Assembly: GCF_024220585.1 (NCBI RefSeq)
Contig: NZ_JAMXKF010000010.1
Span: forward strand, 124,359-188,358
DNA: 64,000 bases
Source of the DNA: Dyadobacter diqingensis
GTDB lineage: Bacteria; Bacteroidota; Bacteroidia; Cytophagales; Spirosomataceae
Direction: 5' to 3'
Shown here: positions 40,459 to 49,915 of the stretch, piece after piece
How positions within the stretch are numbered: the stretch's first letter is position 1
How the letters are laid out: each line of letters starts with the position of its first letter
Program-made: the position numbers and the translations under genes
Notes under the pieces: model-generated
The model's input: only the letters and a program-made list of their open reading frames with translations
What the model was told of the DNA's origin: nothing
The model's database searches: none

Positions 40459-40854
40459 ATGGAACAATCTAAAAAAAACGCAAACCGTGACTCGGTTATC
40501 TTCGCGCTGATACACGGCGTCACCTATTTGCCGGCAACATGGCTTTTAAAACATGATGTATTTGACAAAACTTTTTCGGTAATTATTGCCACAGTGCCCA
40601 TTATTACATTCTCCATTTTTGTTTTTAAATTAATCAAAGCCTTTTCGGCAATGGACGAAGTCAAGCAGCGCGTGCAATTGGAAGCCGTTGTTATCGGTTT
40701 TTCATTGACGGCAATGTTGATGATGCTTTTGTTTTTGCTCAGCTTGTCGGATATTTCGAACCCGGCCTGGTTTGGTTATGGACATTTGGTAGGTTATTGC
40801 TGGGCTTTTTATTTTATTGGCTGGTTTGTTTCGAAAAGAAAGTACGGAGTATGA
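40459..40854 (+). CDS. Small membrane protein paired with an XRE regulator, 131 aa
   Basis: Four membrane helices are visible (for example SVIIATVPIITFSIFVFKL and AVVIGFSLTAMLMMLLFLL). The stop overlaps the start of the next gene as ATGA. Pairs of a small polytopic membrane protein and a short XRE regulator are widespread; the membrane member may sense a signal or sequester the regulator. The function is not established. Confidence 0.8.
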   Translation: MEQSKKNANRDSVIFALIHGVTYLPATWLLKHDVFDKTFSVIIATVPIITFSIFVFKLIKAFSAMDEVKQRVQLEAVVIGFSLTAMLMMLLFLLSLSDISNPAWFGYGHLVGYCWAFYFIGWFVSKRKYGV

Positions 40855-41054
40855 AAAACACCATAAAGGTTGAACGCGCTAAGAAAAACTGGACACAGGC
40901 CGACCTTGCAAAACACATTGGGATATCGCGGCAGGGTTTAAATTCTATTGAAACCGGAAAATTTGTTCCATCCACTGTACTTGCTTTACGGATGGCTAAG
41001 GTTTTCAATACGACTGTCGAAATTCTATTTCAATTGGATGACACCGAGGCATGA
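40851..41054 (+). CDS. XRE-family transcriptional regulator, 67 aa
   Basis: Start at 40851 (MKNTIKVERAKKNWTQADLA) overlaps the upstream stop by 4 bases. The helix-turn-helix is complete: WTQADLAKHIGISRQGLNSI followed by ETGKFVPSTVLALRMAKVF. The protein is the short, DNA-binding-only form found in membrane-protein/XRE operons. It probably represses its own promoter through the palindrome at 40388-40415. Confidence 0.88.
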   Translation: MKNTIKVERAKKNWTQADLAKHIGISRQGLNSIETGKFVPSTVLALRMAKVFNTTVEILFQLDDTEA

Positions 41055-41192
41055 TATCTGTCTTATCCCAGTTGCATTTTTTTTAGTCAGGTTTTAGGGA
41101 TTTATTTTCTTCCGAAATACCGTAATGTTTTACAACGGTTTCAGTGAATCGTGTGTCATTGAAATGGGGAAGTCCCATCTCAAATCAATAAA

Positions 41193-41684
41193 ATGGCCAT
41201 GAAACAATTTGTACTCTTTTTTTTGACTTTACTGACGGCATTTATCAGCTGTAAAAAAACAGGAACCAACCCATGTGAGGGGCTTCTCAACGAAACCCAA
41301 CCGACACAAATTATTGTAAAATTCATAAACAAGCAAACCAAAGAAACGCTGCTGGTTGATGCTGCGAAGATTAAAATTACCGACAAGCGATCGGGAAATC
41401 TAATTGCAGGTTGGAGTGTCTACAATCGTGCCAGTGAATCCATGCTGAATGGAGCAATATCAATTCCTGTATTCAGTGAGTCAGCAGGCGTTTATCAGTA
41501 CAATATGCAGCTGGGTGATATTGGTACAGCAATCCTTTCCTATCAAATCGACAGGAAAGAAACGGATAACCCGTGCAGGCCTTTCAGCTACCCGGTAAAT
41601 GATGTAAAAATTGTTAATCAGCCATTTGATTATTTGGAGCAGAATGGTAAACCAAATCCCAGGATTCTGGTGGTGTCGCTATGA
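41193..41684 (+). CDS. Lipoprotein of unknown function, 163 aa
   Basis: The N-terminus (MKQFVLFFLTLLTAFISCKK) is a lipoprotein signal with the modified Cys at about residue 20. The mature part is beta-rich (TQIIVKFINKQTKETLLV) with a second Cys pair candidate, NPCEG and NPCRP. It should be anchored in the periplasm or on the outer membrane. The start may be the first or third codon. No family is recognised. Confidence 0.7.
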   Translation: MAMKQFVLFFLTLLTAFISCKKTGTNPCEGLLNETQPTQIIVKFINKQTKETLLVDAAKIKITDKRSGNLIAGWSVYNRASESMLNGAISIPVFSESAGVYQYNMQLGDIGTAILSYQIDRKETDNPCRPFSYPVNDVKIVNQPFDYLEQNGKPNPRILVVSL

Positions 41685-41781
41685 GTAAGTAACTCTTGTT
41701 TGATTTAAATCGAATCGGTTTAATAAATTCATAACATTGGTGTGCACGTAAAGCACTAATTATCGATCTAATTTTGCCGTC

Positions 41782-42375
41782 ATGGCTGATCGTATAATTG
41801 AAAATGATATTGACTTGTTTGACGCAATACGTGCAGGCGACAAGGAGGCTTTTCGTATATTGTATGAGCGTTACTGGAAAGTGCTCTACATCAGGGCTTG
41901 TAAAGATGTAGATGAAGACGAAGCCAAAGATATGATTCAGGAAGTGATGGTATCACTTTGGAACAGGAGGAATTCAGTGCAGATCACAGGCCCGGATGAT
42001 ATCGGGAAGTACCTGTTCACGGCTATCAAATATCGGATCATCAGTTTCTATTCCAACAGCGCCTCGCCGATAAAAAGAGCAGATTTGCTCGATTCCCCGG
42101 ACAGCGAAAATCCCGAAAGTCTGATGGAGAACGAAGAGCTTAGGCAGGGTATCAGCGCGGCCATCGACACATTGCCTGAAAGAATGAAGGTTATTTTCAG
42201 GATGAGCCGGGAAGAAGATCAATCGATTCCCGAAATTTCTCTTAAGCTCAACTTATCGGAGCAGACCGTAAAAAACCAGATCACACACGCCCTAAAAAGG
42301 CTGAGAGCCCTGTTGCCTGGCCATGCGATCATACAAACGCTTCCCTTTCTACCGCTGTTTTTGATCTTTTTGTAA
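41782..42375 (+). CDS. ECF RNA polymerase sigma factor (FecI-like)
   Basis: The protein has 197 aa. Region 2 is visible as AFRILYERYWKVLYIRA and DMIQEVMVSLWNRR. Region 4 appears as LPERMKVIFRMSREEDQSI, then ISLKLNLSEQTVKNQITHAL. The hydrophobic C-terminus (FLPLFLIFL) is common in Bacteroidota members. It directs transcription of the downstream SusC/SusD locus when FecR releases it. A possible -7 element TAATTTTG lies at 41769-41776, only 5 bases before the start, which would give a nearly leaderless mRNA. Confidence 0.92.
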   Translation: MADRIIENDIDLFDAIRAGDKEAFRILYERYWKVLYIRACKDVDEDEAKDMIQEVMVSLWNRRNSVQITGPDDIGKYLFTAIKYRIISFYSNSASPIKRADLLDSPDSENPESLMENEELRQGISAAIDTLPERMKVIFRMSREEDQSIPEISLKLNLSEQTVKNQITHALKRLRALLPGHAIIQTLPFLPLFLIFL

Positions 42376-42449
42376 CTTAACAGTTTGTTAATATAGCGGC
42401 ATGGTACCAAAAGCGGTTTGACCAGATAAAGGGTCAAAAGCAATAATCC

Positions 42450-43421
42450 ATGAACAGCGCCAGGCTAAAAGATCTCTTAACCCGTTACCTCAATTCAGAA
42501 AGTTCAGTTTCTGAAAATAAACGCATTGAAAACTGGTACCAAAATCTGGATGACCAGGCTCCTGTCCCCATGGATGAGGTGAAGGCGCAAAAAGTGAAAG
42601 AAGAAATATGGTCGGCTATATCACCGAAGCTTTCCAGCAACAGAACCCCGGTGAGAAGGCTCAATTCGATCTGGCTGCAAGTTGCGGCATCGGTTCTGAT
42701 CCTGGGAACGGCTGGATTGTTTGTATGGCAAAAAAATGACCAGACTGCATGGGTAGGTTTTAGTGTCCCAACGAAAAGTGCTATTGAATATACCACGGTT
42801 AGCACAAAGATCGGAGAACGTAAATCACTCAAACTTTCTGACGGATCCCTGCTGACACTAAACAGTGGTTCATCCATACGTTTTCAAAATGATTTCTCTG
42901 AAAAAAGAAACATCGAAATTCTTGACGGTGAAGTTTTCTTTGACGTAAAACACGACACCGCCCGTCCGTTTATTGTAAGAAGCGGTCCTTTGACAACACA
43001 GGTTTTGGGGACCACATTTAATATCAAAGCTTACACGGGATTAAATAAAATATCAGTCGGTGTGGTCAGAGGTAAAGTAGGGGTTACCGTGCCAGGCAAG
43101 CGCGTTGAATTCCTTCTAAAAGGCAGACAGCTATCCTTTGAAAAACATAAGAGCAAAATCAGCCTGTCCTCATTCAATGAGCAGGAGCTTTCATGGCAGC
43201 AGGGAAATCTTGTGTTAAATGACGTTTCCTTTGAGGATATGGCCATACTCATGAACAAAAATTACGGGGTGCATCTTGTGACACCCTTGCAGTCAATAAA
43301 ATCCAAACATTTTACCGTCACCATCAATACTGCTATGCCTTACCTGAAGGCGTTAGAGGTTATTGCTGCAATTCATCATTTGAAAATTAAAGAAAGGAGG
43401 GAAACCATAGAGATCTATTAA
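42450..43421 (+). CDS. FecR-family anti-sigma factor
   Basis: The protein has 323 aa. A short cytoplasmic helical part (about 1-75) binds the sigma factor, a membrane helix follows (IWLQVAASVLILGTAGLFVW at about 75-95), then a periplasmic FecR domain with LKLSDGSLLTLNSGSSI and EVFFDVKHDTARPF. The C-terminal part (FTVTINTAMPYLKALEVIA) resembles the DUF4974/STN-like fold that contacts the receptor. It transmits the substrate signal from the SusC receptor to the sigma factor encoded upstream. Confidence 0.93.
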   Translation: MNSARLKDLLTRYLNSESSVSENKRIENWYQNLDDQAPVPMDEVKAQKVKEEIWSAISPKLSSNRTPVRRLNSIWLQVAASVLILGTAGLFVWQKNDQTAWVGFSVPTKSAIEYTTVSTKIGERKSLKLSDGSLLTLNSGSSIRFQNDFSEKRNIEILDGEVFFDVKHDTARPFIVRSGPLTTQVLGTTFNIKAYTGLNKISVGVVRGKVGVTVPGKRVEFLLKGRQLSFEKHKSKISLSSFNEQELSWQQGNLVLNDVSFEDMAILMNKNYGVHLVTPLQSIKSKHFTVTINTAMPYLKALEVIAAIHHLKIKERRETIEIY

Positions 43422-43428
43422 CAAAAAA

Positions 43429-43478
43429 GAGACAGTTGCTGTAACAACCGTCTCTCGAAATTGCCGCTGTAACGGCAA
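43429..43478 (+). promoter_or_regulatory. Two tandem hairpins with the same CTGTAA loop between fecR and susC
   Basis: GAGACAGTTG (43429-43438) pairs with CAACCGTCTC (43445-43454) with one A-C mismatch. TTGCCG (43461-43466) pairs with CGGCAA (43473-43478). Both close on the identical hexaloop CTGTAA, with GCTGTAAC common to both. They lie in the susC leader. They may slow readthrough or bind a regulator. Confidence 0.6.
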
Positions 43479-43517
43479 AGCTTCAAATCATTTCAAAATT
43501 CAAAAGCTTTACAATGT

Positions 43518-46500
43518 ATGAAATTAAATTTTAACAAGGACATCATTAAACCGGGGAGATTCACTTTTGTTTTCATGATGACAGTCATTCTCTTTGCCTT
43601 TGTCAATGCGGGATTTGCTTCTGACAATGGGAAAATGCTGGAAAAACGCATCTCATTAAGTATTAAAAACAAAACCATTGAGGGAGCGATTCTGAAAATT
43701 CAGGAAGAGAATAAAATCGGGTTTGCTTATGATAAAACTTTTCTAAGTAAGTATAACATCCAGGGTTTTAGCGCTCAGGACGAGACGCTTGAAGCCGTAT
43801 TGAAAAGACTATTTGAGTCTTTGCCAATTGGTTTTCAGGAAATCAATGGCATTGTCGTGATCAACCAGCTGGAAAAAACGGAAGTTAAACAGCAGCCAGG
43901 AAAGCTGACCGGGAAAGTCGTCGATGAAAAAGGACTTCCTTTACCCGGGGCCACCATCAGAATTGCAGCGCTCAATCTCGGGACGCAAAGTGACGAAAAT
44001 GGTAACTATCAGCTGGAAATGCCTGCCGGAACTTATACCGTTGGCGTTAGTTACATATCGTACCTGAGTCAGAACCTGACAGGGATTTCCGTAAAAGAAG
44101 GTCAGGCGGCGGGACTGGATATAAAACTTTTGCCAGGACAGAACGGACTTAATGAGGTGGTTGTGATTGGATATGGAACACAAAAAAAAGTGAACCTTAC
44201 CGGAGCGGTCAGCCAGGTTGATTCCAAAGTTTTTGAGGACAGACCTGTGGCTGGTATTGCGCAGGCTTTACAAGGTACGGTGCCAAACCTGAACATCACA
44301 TTCGGTGACGGGCATCCGGGAAGTAAGGGTAAATACAATGTTCGCGGGTATGCATCTGTCAACAATGTGAGCGGCTCTCCGCTGGTGCTTATTGACGGTG
44401 TTCCGGGAGATATTAATATGCTGAATCCCCATGACGTAGAATCAGTTTCTGTATTGAAAGATGCTGCTTCTGCTGCTGTTTACGGCGCAAGGGCCGCTTT
44501 TGGTGTGATCCTGGTGACGACAAAAAAAGCAAAGGAAGGAAAGGTTTCGATTAGTTACGGCAGCAATTTCAGTACCCAGCAGGTATCCACCAAAACCGAT
44601 TTTATTACAGACGGTTATACCCATCTCAGATTGGTGGACGAAGCGTTTTCAAGAAACGTTGGAAACAGTTACAGTGGTTATACTGCCGACGATTACGCTC
44701 AATTGAAGTTGCGCCAAACCGACAAATCATTGCCACAAGTCGTTATTCAGAACCGAAATGGCCAGAATCAATATGTTTACTACGGAAGTACCGACTGGTG
44801 GCATTTTCTATTCAAGAAGAATACGCCTGCGATGGAGCATCATATCAATATCACCGGTGGCAATGATAAAATCGATTTCTTAATCTCAGGCAGGTATTAC
44901 AAACAAAAGGGAATTTACCAGTCGAGTTTACGTGAGGATGTATACAACGCCTACAATTTCAGGGCGAAAATAAATGCGCACCTTACGAAGTGGCTAACCG
45001 TATTTTCAAATACCCAGTTTGCCACCAATAACTATGTGTGGCCTGCAAACGGATATAATTCCAATAACCCGGGACTCTACAATCATGCCATGGCTGCTTA
45101 TGTGCCGCAAAATCCCGACGGTACTTTCACATACAGGACTAACCTGAACAACTACGGAGCGAACGAATATGCTGACCTTCAAAACGGGAAAAGTTTTGGC
45201 GGGACAAAAAACTACGACATGACCAACACCATTGGTTTCAGCGCCAATGTGGCAACCGGACTCGTTATCAATGGAAACTATGCGTTTCAATTAAGTCCTT
45301 ATTCCGACTTTCAAAGAAAAACCCGAATTCCGTGGTCAATTAATCCGGGTATTATCAACTATGAAGGTTATGACCAGCTGAATGAAACCACCAGACTGGA
45401 CCAGCATCACTCGGTTAACCTTTATGGTTCCTATGAGAAAAAGGTAAAGGCGCATAATTTCAAATTCACGGGAGGTTATAACTACGAGTTGCAGCGCTAT
45501 AAGACCAATACGACCATGCGCCAAAATCTACTTTCTGAGGATTTGAACCAGATCGATCTGGGTACGGGCGTGCAGCAGGCCGGTGGAAATGCAAGCGAAT
45601 GGGCCCTGATGGGTTATTTTGGCAGATTCAATTACGACTATGCTGATAAATATCTCCTGGAAGTTAATGGCCGATACGATGGTACTTCCAGGTTTCCGAG
45701 CAGCAGCCGTTTCGGATTTTTCCCCTCGGTTTCTGCCGGATGGAGAGTTAGTGAGGAGGGTTTTTTCCAGGCTTTAAAACCAGCAGTTTCAGAATTTAAA
45801 TTCAGAGCTTCCTACGGTACATTGGGCAATCAGGATGTGGGTACCGGAAGCAGTAACCTTTATCCGTACATACCGGTTATCAATTCAACCTTGTCCAAAT
45901 GGATTGTTGACGGGACGCAGACCCAAACACTGAACTCGCCTGTTCCGGTTGTGCCGGATTTTACCTGGGAGAAGTCTACATCGCTGAACATTGGTGCGGA
46001 TATGGCTTTTCTTCGCAACCGTCTTCAGGCATCTTTCGACTGGTATAGCCGCAAAACAACGGATATGCTTATTAATGGTAAAACGCTTCCATCCGTTTAT
46101 GGAGCCGCCTCGCCTAAGCAAAATGCCGGTGATATGGTTACCAAGGGATGGGATCTTTCGATTAACTGGCGCGATAACGTTACGCTGGCAGGTAAGCCAT
46201 TTGGTTATAACCTGGGGCTGGTACTTTCTGATTACAAGGCAAAAATTACCAAATTCGATAACCCGAACAATTTGCTCAATAACTTTTATAAAGGCCAGCA
46301 GCTTGGAGAAATCTGGGGATACAGTCTGGACGGTTTTTTCAAATCAGATGAGGAAGCGCAGGGCTGGAAAATCAATCAGGATTTTGTCGACGATCAGCGC
46401 ACTGGCTCACCAGGTGAGTGGAGCAAGCTTCACGCGGGTGATTTGAAATATAAAGATACAAACGGCGATGGTGTTATCAACAACGGGAAAAATACGCTGG

Positions 46501-47057
46501 GTGATCACGGTGATTTGCGTAAAATTGGTAACTCGCTGCCGCGTTATTCTTTTGGCGTCAATGCGGGTTTTAACTGGTGCAATTTCGATGTTTCCGTTTT
46601 CTTTCAGGGAATTGGAAAGCAAAACTGGTATCCGAATACAGAAGCGGGTATGTTCTGGGGAACATTTGGCAGGCCGTATTCTTCATTTATCCCAAAGGAT
46701 TTCGAAAGCAAGTTGTGGACACCTGAAAATCCAAATGCTTACTTCCCGATTAACCGTGGATACGCAGCCTATTCCGGTGGAGAGCTTTATAACAACAATG
46801 ATAAATACTTGCAAAACCTGGCTTACGTGAAGCTGAAAAATGCTACCGTTGGTTATAATCTGCCAGCAGCTATCATCAAAAAGTGGAAAATCGAGCGGAT
46901 GCGGTTTTTCTTCACAGGGCAAAACCTGCTCACTTTAACAAAACTCAAATCCAGGTATATCGATCCGGAACAAATTACACCAGACGGTTCTGATGTTGGT
47001 GGAAGAGCATATCCGTTTATGAAAACCTATACCCTTGGCCTTGACATAACATTTTAG
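43518..47057 (+). CDS. SusC/RagA-family TonB-dependent receptor with STN domain
   Basis: The protein has 1179 aa. A signal peptide (PGRFTFVFMMTVILFAFVN) is followed by an STN domain (about 42-125) that signals to FecR, and a carboxypeptidase-regulatory-like beta domain (about 130-205, LTGKVVDEKGLPLPGATI). The plug begins with LNEVVVIGYGTQKKVNLTGA. The beta barrel runs to the end, which finishes in GLDITF as outer-membrane proteins do. With the SusD partner it imports an oligomeric nutrient using TonB. The substrate is not evident; the nearby enzyme is a phosphoesterase. Confidence 0.95.
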   Translation: MKLNFNKDIIKPGRFTFVFMMTVILFAFVNAGFASDNGKMLEKRISLSIKNKTIEGAILKIQEENKIGFAYDKTFLSKYNIQGFSAQDETLEAVLKRLFESLPIGFQEINGIVVINQLEKTEVKQQPGKLTGKVVDEKGLPLPGATIRIAALNLGTQSDENGNYQLEMPAGTYTVGVSYISYLSQNLTGISVKEGQAAGLDIKLLPGQNGLNEVVVIGYGTQKKVNLTGAVSQVDSKVFEDRPVAGIAQALQGTVPNLNITFGDGHPGSKGKYNVRGYASVNNVSGSPLVLIDGVPGDINMLNPHDVESVSVLKDAASAAVYGARAAFGVILVTTKKAKEGKVSISYGSNFSTQQVSTKTDFITDGYTHLRLVDEAFSRNVGNSYSGYTADDYAQLKLRQTDKSLPQVVIQNRNGQNQYVYYGSTDWWHFLFKKNTPAMEHHINITGGNDKIDFLISGRYYKQKGIYQSSLREDVYNAYNFRAKINAHLTKWLTVFSNTQFATNNYVWPANGYNSNNPGLYNHAMAAYVPQNPDGTFTYRTNLNNYGANEYADLQNGKSFGGTKNYDMTNTIGFSANVATGLVINGNYAFQLSPYSDFQRKTRIPWSINPGIINYEGYDQLNETTRLDQHHSVNLYGSYEKKVKAHNFKFTGGYNYELQRYKTNTTMRQNLLSEDLNQIDLGTGVQQAGGNASEWALMGYFGRFNYDYADKYLLEVNGRYDGTSRFPSSSRFGFFPSVSAGWRVSEEGFFQALKPAVSEFKFRASYGTLGNQDVGTGSSNLYPYIPVINSTLSKWIVDGTQTQTLNSPVPVVPDFTWEKSTSLNIGADMAFLRNRLQASFDWYSRKTTDMLINGKTLPSVYGAASPKQNAGDMVTKGWDLSINWRDNVTLAGKPFGYNLGLVLSDYKAKITKFDNPNNLLNNFYKGQQLGEIWGYSLDGFFKSDEEAQGWKINQDFVDDQRTGSPGEWSKLHAGDLKYKDTNGDGVINNGKNTLGDHGDLRKIGNSLPRYSFGVNAGFNWCNFDVSVFFQGIGKQNWYPNTEAGMFWGTFGRPYSSFIPKDFESKLWTPENPNAYFPINRGYAAYSGGELYNNNDKYLQNLAYVKLKNATVGYNLPAAIIKKWKIERMRFFFTGQNLLTLTKLKSRYIDPEQITPDGSDVGGRAYPFMKTYTLGLDITF

Positions 47058-47069
47058 ATCACCATTCAG

Positions 47070-48830
47070 ATGAAAAAGATTATATATATTGCCCTCGTCG
47101 GGCTGGCCTTTTTGTCGGCATGTACCAATTCCCTGGACTTGCAGCCACTTTCACAAATATCTCCCGACAATAGTTTTGCCAACGAAAATGAATTAAGACT
47201 GTTTGTGTTGTCATTTTATGACAGCATGCTTCCCAATGCAGATGGGGAAGAAAAGGCTTTTACAAGCTTGTATACTGAAAACAGCGACAATATTGTTTTG
47301 AATTCCCTGGATCCAAAGCTCACCGGAAACAGGACGGTTCCGGTTTCGGGCGGGGGATGGAGCTGGGAAACGCTGCGCAATGTCAATTACTTCTTGCAGA
47401 ACTATCAGCGGGGAGGTGTCGCTCCGGGCATTACGGATAAATATGTGGCAACAGCCAGATTTTTTAGGGCCTATTTTTATGCCAATATGGTAGCACGTTA
47501 TGGTGATGTGCCCTGGTACTCGAAACCTATCGAAGCAACCGATACTCAGTTGCTTACAAAAGGCAGAGATCCACGTACCGCTGTAATGGATTCGGTGCTT
47601 TTGGATATTGATTTTGCTATCGCACATTTACCGGCAAACCAGTCTTTTTCGGAGGTTAATAGGTGGACAGCGCTAGCCTTGAAATCCAGATTGTGCCTGT
47701 TTGAAGGGACGTTCAGGAAATATCATACCGAGTTCAAATTGTCGGATTCGGATCGTTTTTTGAAGCAGGCTGCGGATGCAGCCGAGGAACTGATTGATAA
47801 AGGACCCTACGGAATTTACAGCAGTTCCCCCGACAAGGCTTACACAGACCTGTTTCACGCATTGACTGTTAATGCCACAGAAGTTATTCTGGCAAGGCCT
47901 TACAGTGCGAGTCTTCAGATTTTTCACAATGTAAATTATTACACCGTTTCTCCATCTTTCGGCAAACCGGGGCTGGAAAAAAAGCTTGTTAACAGTTATC
48001 TGATGAGAGACGGTTCCCGTTTTACTGACAGAACCGGCTATGAAAAACTGGAATTCTTTGATGAAACAAAAGATCGCGATCCACGCCTTTCGCAGACGGT
48101 TCGTACGGCGGGTTATAAAAGGGTAGATGGTGTTACCGCGCTGGCTCCCTCGTATAGTGGCACTGTCACGGGATATCAGCTTACAAAGTTTGTAACCGCT
48201 GCTCCCAACGATGCCAATGGAAAATCTCCGAACCCGCTGCCCATATTCAGGTATGCAGAGGTGTTGTTAAATTTTGCAGAAGCAAAGGCCGAGCTTGGCA
48301 CACTGACACAGACTGACCTGGATAAGTCTGTAAAAAAACTCAGGGATAGGGTAGGGATGCCCCCACTGAACTTAACAGCTGCCAACACAAATCCGGACAC
48401 ATACCTTTCTGCCCAGTACAAGCAGGTGAAGGGCAGTAATCTGGGGGTGATTTTGGAGATCCGACGTGAACGCAGAATAGAGCTTGTCATGGAAGGTTTC
48501 CGCTGGAATGATCTGATGCGGTGGAAGGAAGGTCATTTACTTGCCCAGCAATACAAAGGCGCTTACTTTCCCGGCGCTGGCAATTATGATTTGGATGGCG
48601 ATGGTAAAACTGACCTGGTATTGTACAGTGGGAGCCAGCCCAGCGTACCGGGTGCACAGTTTCTGAAATTGGGAACGGATGTCTCATTGGAAAATGGAAC
48701 CGCAGGAGGCAATATTGTGGTCAATCCGGGTACGCCAAAAAAATTCAATGAGGACAGGGATTATCTTTATCCTTTGCCAACACAAGACTTGCTTTTAAAT
48801 CAGAATCTTAAACAAAATCCAAACTGGTAA
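47070..48830 (+). CDS. SusD/RagB-family nutrient-binding lipoprotein
   Basis: The protein has 586 aa with a lipoprotein signal (IALVGLAFLSACTN, Cys about 17). N-terminal TPR helices include FFRAYFYANMVARYGDVPW, and the family C-terminal marker is NEDRDYLYPLPTQDLLLN. It is coupled to susC by a 12-base gap. It lies over the SusC barrel at the cell surface and captures the substrate. Confidence 0.95.
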   Translation: MKKIIYIALVGLAFLSACTNSLDLQPLSQISPDNSFANENELRLFVLSFYDSMLPNADGEEKAFTSLYTENSDNIVLNSLDPKLTGNRTVPVSGGGWSWETLRNVNYFLQNYQRGGVAPGITDKYVATARFFRAYFYANMVARYGDVPWYSKPIEATDTQLLTKGRDPRTAVMDSVLLDIDFAIAHLPANQSFSEVNRWTALALKSRLCLFEGTFRKYHTEFKLSDSDRFLKQAADAAEELIDKGPYGIYSSSPDKAYTDLFHALTVNATEVILARPYSASLQIFHNVNYYTVSPSFGKPGLEKKLVNSYLMRDGSRFTDRTGYEKLEFFDETKDRDPRLSQTVRTAGYKRVDGVTALAPSYSGTVTGYQLTKFVTAAPNDANGKSPNPLPIFRYAEVLLNFAEAKAELGTLTQTDLDKSVKKLRDRVGMPPLNLTAANTNPDTYLSAQYKQVKGSNLGVILEIRRERRIELVMEGFRWNDLMRWKEGHLLAQQYKGAYFPGAGNYDLDGDGKTDLVLYSGSQPSVPGAQFLKLGTDVSLENGTAGGNIVVNPGTPKKFNEDRDYLYPLPTQDLLLNQNLKQNPNW

Positions 48831-48837
48831 AACCAAC

Positions 48838-48868
48838 GGCAGCTGTGGGGGATCTCTTCACAGCTGCC
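48838..48868 (+). terminator. Hairpin after susD
   Basis: GGCAGCTGTG (48838-48847) pairs exactly with CACAGCTGCC (48859-48868) around an 11-base loop, followed by TTATTATC. The T tract is weak, so the downstream phosphoesterase gene may still be partly cotranscribed. Confidence 0.6.
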
Positions 48869-48888
48869 TTATTATCAAAATAAACACA

Positions 48889-49791
48889 ATGGAAAGAAGG
48901 TCAGTTCTTAAAAGTCTGGGTGGTTTACTATTAACGCCGCCCTTAATAAACAGCCGGTGGGAAAATGAAAACAAACCCGCCCTCAGGATTGCGCACATCA
49001 CGGATGTGCATTTAAAAAATGAATTCGGGGCACCGGACAAATTTGTCAAATGTCTTCATCATCTTCAGCGCCAGACTCCAAAGGTTGACATGATACTGAA
49101 TGGTGGTGATATTGTTTTTGATATGAACAAAGAGAATATCGGTACGATTGACGATCAGTGGAAGCTGTTCAATAACATCATGAAATCTGAAAACAGTATT
49201 CCTGTCCGGTATTGTTTGGGAAATCATGATATCTGGTGGAATGAAAACAATAAAGGCCAGGCGGTTTATGGAAAGCAGTATTCCCTTGATCAGCTTCATC
49301 TCTCCAAACCGTATTACAGTTTTGAAAAAGGTGGCTGGAAATTCATTATTCTCGACAGTGTGCATCTGGATATTGACGATACCTGGTACATTGGCAAGCT
49401 CGGACAGGAGCAGTTTTCATGGCTTGAAAATGAACTGAAAACGACCGATGTCAATACACCGGTGCTTGTTTTGTCGCATATTCCGATTCTTACAGCCACG
49501 CTGATGATTGAAGACGATGTTGTCAACAAATGGCAGATGCTGGGAGGCGATATGCATACGGACACTTCAAAGATTATTAAGCTATTTTACCAGCACCCGA
49601 ATGTGAAAATATGTTTGAGCGGACACATCCATTTACGCGATAAGGTTCAGTATAACAACGTGACCTATATCTGTAACGGAGCCGTAAGCGGGGCATGGTG
49701 GAAAGGGAACAGAAGAGAAACTGCTCCCGGTTACGGAATTGTTGATCTGTTTGCCGACGGCAGTTTTCAGGAAAGATATGTTAATTATTGA
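48889..49791 (+). CDS. Secreted calcineurin-like metallophosphoesterase
   Basis: The protein has 300 aa. The N-terminus (MERRSVLKSLGGLLLTPP) resembles a Tat signal with a single twin-Arg. The five metal motifs are complete: Asp39 and His41 in ITDVHL, GGD at 72-74, GNHD at 111-114, SHIP, and GHIH. It should hydrolyse a phosphomono- or diester in the periplasm with two metal ions. It is encoded 58 bases after susD, so it probably acts on what the SusCD pair imports or on its phosphorylated part. Confidence 0.92.
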   Translation: MERRSVLKSLGGLLLTPPLINSRWENENKPALRIAHITDVHLKNEFGAPDKFVKCLHHLQRQTPKVDMILNGGDIVFDMNKENIGTIDDQWKLFNNIMKSENSIPVRYCLGNHDIWWNENNKGQAVYGKQYSLDQLHLSKPYYSFEKGGWKFIILDSVHLDIDDTWYIGKLGQEQFSWLENELKTTDVNTPVLVLSHIPILTATLMIEDDVVNKWQMLGGDMHTDTSKIIKLFYQHPNVKICLSGHIHLRDKVQYNNVTYICNGAVSGAWWKGNRRETAPGYGIVDLFADGSFQERYVNY

Positions 49792-49842
49792 AATTGCTGA
49801 TTTGTCACCCAAGCTTAGAGGTACACTCGTGTTTCAAACAAA

Positions 49843-49882
49843 GTCTTTGCATCCTGTTTTAAAATAAACAGAATGCAAAGAC
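49843..49882. terminator. Hairpin between convergent genes
   Basis: GTCTTTGCAT (49843-49852) pairs with ATGCAAAGAC (49873-49882), and CTGTTT (49854-49859) with AAACAG (49866-49871), with one mismatch between the two stems. T-rich sequence follows on the minus strand, A-rich on the plus strand. It probably ends the minus-strand Lys-rich gene and may serve the phosphoesterase gene. Confidence 0.65.
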
Positions 49883-49915
49883 AAAATTAGGTCCGTGATA
49901 AATGAAGATGCCAGC

